Source: CANIGN01 sp041391385 (GTDB lineage: Bacteria > Bdellovibrionota > UBA2428). From it: a DNA stretch of 64,000 nucleotides. The DNA lies in the NCBI GenBank assembly GCA_041391385.1, contig JAWKOD010000003.1:558001-622000 (forward strand), written 5' to 3'. This document shows positions 61,414 through 64,000 of this stretch, in pieces. The position numbers and the translations under genes are program-made. Each line of letters starts with the position of its first letter. Position 1 is the first letter of the stretch. Under the pieces are notes generated by a model, which did not search any database, was not told where the DNA came from, and was given only the letters and a program-made list of their open reading frames with translations.

Positions 61414-62259
61414 ATGAAAAGCTGCCTTCTTATTTTTCTTCTTAGTTATATCTCGCTGATAGCAACGGCAGAAACTCCTGCTGCTTTTTTTCATTCAGCC
61501 ACGCCAAAAACAAAAAAAACTGAGAGCGAAGGTCGCCCGTTAATCTGCGAAAACTTATTTCAAAAAAATGCAGAACTCCGTATCAAAACTGAAAGTATTT
61601 TTAGAGATATCTCAAAAGAAATCCCACTCGACGAGCTGCTCGCTGCTCTTGCAAAAACAGATAGTTTTAAAAAATACTTACGAAGCTTGGCTGAGAGCCA
61701 AAGAGAAAACAATATAAATATTTTAATGGCATTTAGCGAAGTGGCACTGACAAAAAACTCCGACACTACCCTCGCTAAAATACCCCTTATTAAAAAAATA
61801 TTTGAAGAACAGATAGAATTAAAGGCGTTCGCACCGGAATGTACCGAAGCCGCCATAGCCGATGTAAACAACACGGCGCAAAGCGAAGCGAGCCTCTTAT
61901 TGGATAGGATACGCGATCCAGAAAAAAAACCAGAAGAAAGCATGGCGGATCTCAACAACTGGTTTCTAGAAACAAAAAATCGAATATCTGAGGCCTACAC
62001 CACGAAAGATTATCGTGAGATAGAATTACTCAAAGCACAACTTGCAATGCTAGGTAGCGATGTTACTGAAAGTAGCTCTTCCGTAGCCCCCCTCTACATA
62101 GCAGAATTGAAACAAAAGCTAGTATTACTCAACGAATTTCAGCTTCTGAATTCCAACACACCCCTCGTTGATAAATTTGTTCTATTTTCGAGCACGGAAC
62201 GTGCCAAGATGCCGAAGGAAGAAACTACTTTCGGCCAGGGGAAACTCATAACGCTCTAA
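61414..62259 (+). CDS. Exported helical protein, unknown, between clpX and lon
   Basis: 281 residues. Sec signal MKSCLLIFLLSYISLIATA with cleavage likely after ATA. The mature part is charged and helical (ELRIKTESIFRDISKEIPLDELLAALAKT, core RDISKEIPLDEL; LLDRIRDPEKKPEESMADLN), with two Cys (LICENLF, APECTEAA) that could pair. No family is recognised. It has no close coupling to clpX (240-base gap) or lon (134-base gap), so it interrupts the usual clpX-lon neighbourhood as its own unit. Confidence 0.6.
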   Translation: MKSCLLIFLLSYISLIATAETPAAFFHSATPKTKKTESEGRPLICENLFQKNAELRIKTESIFRDISKEIPLDELLAALAKTDSFKKYLRSLAESQRENNINILMAFSEVALTKNSDTTLAKIPLIKKIFEEQIELKAFAPECTEAAIADVNNTAQSEASLLLDRIRDPEKKPEESMADLNNWFLETKNRISEAYTTKDYREIELLKAQLAMLGSDVTESSSSVAPLYIAELKQKLVLLNEFQLLNSNTPLVDKFVLFSSTERAKMPKEETTFGQGKLITL

Positions 62260-62393
62260 GAAATTTGGAACTGCCCGGCCAAAGGTCTGCGTTATAACCT
62301 CTGCAGTAGAGCTTCGTTCATAAAAAACCTAAATTGAGGCCTGCCGCGTTGAATTTGTTTGTCGCTTTTGCAAAAGCCTGTAAAAATGAAATT

Positions 62394-64000
62394 ATGGCTG
62401 GACGCAAAACAGGAAAAGGAACTTCCAAAAAAAGCGCTCAAAAAGGTGCAAAAACTTCGGAGAAAGAAGCTCCTATATTTCCGCTTCTTCCTTTAAGGGA
62501 CATTGTGGTCTTTCCACACATGATCATCCCCTTCTTTGTGGGTCGCGAAAAATCTGTCCAAGCCCTTGAAGCCGCTGTAGATCAACAAGTTGAGATTCTT
62601 CTCTGCACCCAAAAAAACAGCGACACTAACGACCCTGGCCAAGGAGATATCTTCACAACCGGAACTCTCGCCACCATTTTGCAAATGATAAAACTTCCCG
62701 ACGGAACCCTTAAAGTTCTCGTCGAAGGAAAACGGCGCGCTGTTGTTCAAGACTACTTAGATCTTGGCAAGTTTGTAGCTGCTGAAGTTAAGTTTGAACA
62801 AGAAAACCTGGGCGATCACCTTGAAGTCGAAGCTCTTATGCGCTCACTTCGAAATAGCTTCGAAAACTACGTAAAGCTCAATAAAAGAATTTCACCTGAA
62901 ATTCTTATAACTGTTCAAAAAATTGAAGAGCCCTCTCGCTTGGCAGATACCATCGTGGCTCACCTCAACCTTAAGGTAGATGAACGTCAAAAGCTTTTAG
63001 AAATGTTCGAGGTTCAGCCTCGACTAGAAACACTCCTACAAGCCCTCCAAGGTGAAATCGATATTTTAGAAGTTGAGAGAAGAATTCGATCTCGTGTTCG
63101 CAAGGCCATGGAACGCGGACAAAAAGAGTATTACCTCAACGAACAAATGAACGCGATTCAAAAAGAACTTGGCGAAAAAGACGAGTTCAAAGTTGAAATT
63201 CAAACACTCGAGAAAAAAATTAAAACTATGAAGCTTAGCGATGAAGCCCGTGAAAAGGCCGACGCTGAGCTAAGAAAACTCAAAATGATGTCTCCCATGA
63301 GTGCTGAATCCACTGTGATTCGCCTCTATCTTGATTGGGTCTTAGGCCTCCCCTGGGAAGAAAGAACCAAAGACAACCTCGACCTTAAACATGCAGCTAA
63401 GGTTTTAAACGAAGACCACTATGGTCTTGAAAAAATCAAAGAGCGCATTCTTGAATACATAGCGGTGAAACACCTTAACCCTGAGAGCAAAGGCTCTATT
63501 CTTTGTTTTGTAGGCCCTCCAGGTGTAGGTAAAACCTCTCTTGCTTCATCCATTGCTAAAGCAATGGAAAAAAACTTTGTTCGTATTTCCTTAGGTGGAG
63601 TAAGAGACGAGGCAGAGATTCGTGGCCACAGAAGAACTTACATAGGCGCTATGCCCGGTAAAATTATTCAAGCTCTTAAAAAAGCAAACTCCACAAACCC
63701 ACTTATTCTTTTTGATGAAATCGACAAAATGGGTAACGACTTCAGAGGCGACCCCGCAAGTGCCATGCTTGAGGTCCTCGATCCCGCTCAAAACAAAACC
63801 TTTGTGGATCACTACCTCGAAGTAGAATTCGACCTTTCACAAGCCTTGTTTATTTGCACTGCGAACTCTCTTTCGAGCATTCCACAACCACTTGCTGACC
63901 GTATGGAGATCATCGTTCTTTCAAGTTACACAGAGCTTGAAAAAATTGAGATTGCTCAAACACACCTCGTTCCCAAACAACTTAAAGAGCATGGTATGGC
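62394..64000 (+). CDS. lon: Lon protease (ATP-dependent, La), C-terminus beyond the window
   Basis: 535 codons are in the window and the frame is open to the end; roughly a third of a normal Lon is missing, including the Ser-Lys protease dyad. The ATG at 62394 is followed by a basic lead (GRKTGKGTSKKSAQKG), then the Lon N-terminal domain PLLPLRDIVVFPHMIIPFFVGR (core PLRDIVVFPHMI), the coiled region NEQMNAIQKELGEKDEF, and the AAA+ module with Walker A GPPGVGKTSL, RISLGGVRDEAEIRGHRRTY and Walker B LILFDEIDKM. It degrades damaged and regulatory proteins in the cytoplasm. It closes the proteostasis group tig-clpP-clpX-lon. Confidence 0.96.
   Translation, partial: MAGRKTGKGTSKKSAQKGAKTSEKEAPIFPLLPLRDIVVFPHMIIPFFVGREKSVQALEAAVDQQVEILLCTQKNSDTNDPGQGDIFTTGTLATILQMIKLPDGTLKVLVEGKRRAVVQDYLDLGKFVAAEVKFEQENLGDHLEVEALMRSLRNSFENYVKLNKRISPEILITVQKIEEPSRLADTIVAHLNLKVDERQKLLEMFEVQPRLETLLQALQGEIDILEVERRIRSRVRKAMERGQKEYYLNEQMNAIQKELGEKDEFKVEIQTLEKKIKTMKLSDEAREKADAELRKLKMMSPMSAESTVIRLYLDWVLGLPWEERTKDNLDLKHAAKVLNEDHYGLEKIKERILEYIAVKHLNPESKGSILCFVGPPGVGKTSLASSIAKAMEKNFVRISLGGVRDEAEIRGHRRTYIGAMPGKIIQALKKANSTNPLILFDEIDKMGNDFRGDPASAMLEVLDPAQNKTFVDHYLEVEFDLSQALFICTANSLSSIPQPLADRMEIIVLSSYTELEKIEIAQTHLVPKQLKEHGM

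Noticed and set aside
1..64000. CRISPR arrays, prophage, insertion sequences, rRNA operons
   Set aside because: I saw no regularly spaced repeats, no transposase, integrase, capsid or tail genes and no rRNA sequence in the window.

Overview
The window looks like the chromosome of a Gram-negative bacterium with a double membrane. It carries a lipoprotein signal peptidase (lspA), a LolA carrier, an LptF/G-type permease, several outer-membrane barrel proteins and many lipoprotein or Sec signal peptides. Gene content and style (AT-leaning sequence, many exported proteins of unknown function, an H1-like Lys/Ala-rich sigma-70 tail, an RCC1-repeat lipoprotein, a membrane-anchored heterodisulfide-reductase-like Fe-S oxidoreductase) remind me most of Bdellovibrionota/Oligoflexia-like or other former deltaproteobacteria. 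That placement is inference. There is no rRNA, CRISPR array, transposase or integrase in the window.

Layout. 1-7.1 kb: folA (start only) and thyA, then an SGNH lipoprotein, a HAD phosphatase and a metallo-beta-lactamase-fold hydrolase whose start codons overlap back to back, a large exported protein, and a GHMP kinase with a membrane protein. 7.1-25 kb: mixed metabolism and RNA modification (Fe-S oxidoreductase, sodA, a transsulfuration PLP enzyme, rlmN, an RlmD-like methyltransferase, a COG4324-type metallopeptidase, an LptF-like permease, a fatty acid desaturase, acs, namA, a two-component pair). 25-38 kb: one tRNA and two long minus-strand housekeeping blocks, rpsU-yqeY-dnaG-rpoD and rho-rpmE2-prfA-prmC-(exported protein)-murA. 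38-48 kb: ftsK and lolA-rimO-yggU, separated by an inverted block with a novel repeat protein and an RCC1 lipoprotein, then two outer-membrane proteins. 48-53.5 kb: a candidate structured RNA, a class A penicillin-binding protein, exported proteins of unknown function and azlCD. 53.5-64 kb: ileS, lspA, an lgt-like gene and the tig-clpP-clpX...lon proteostasis group (lon runs off the end).

How the genes work together: the minus-strand block from 30.4 to 25.7 kb is the macromolecular-synthesis operon. The block from 37.7 to 31.7 kb couples transcription termination, translation termination and release-factor methylation with the first committed step of peptidoglycan synthesis. The last 7 kb joins lipoprotein maturation with folding and proteolysis.

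The most unusual points are: (a) a periplasmic protein built of about nine 25-residue repeats of the form DYLxLRxxGxSHEEAL, not assigned to a family I know, whose signal peptide is cut off from the body by an exact 23-bp tandem duplication; (b) a run of apparent single-base frameshifts in otherwise good genes (Fe-S oxidoreductase, metallopeptidase, histidine kinase, repeat protein, rimO), either assembly indels or real decay or switching; (c) a 23-bp duplicate of the tRNA 3' end 177 bp away from the tRNA; (d) a strong structured-RNA candidate at about 48.2-48.3 kb.
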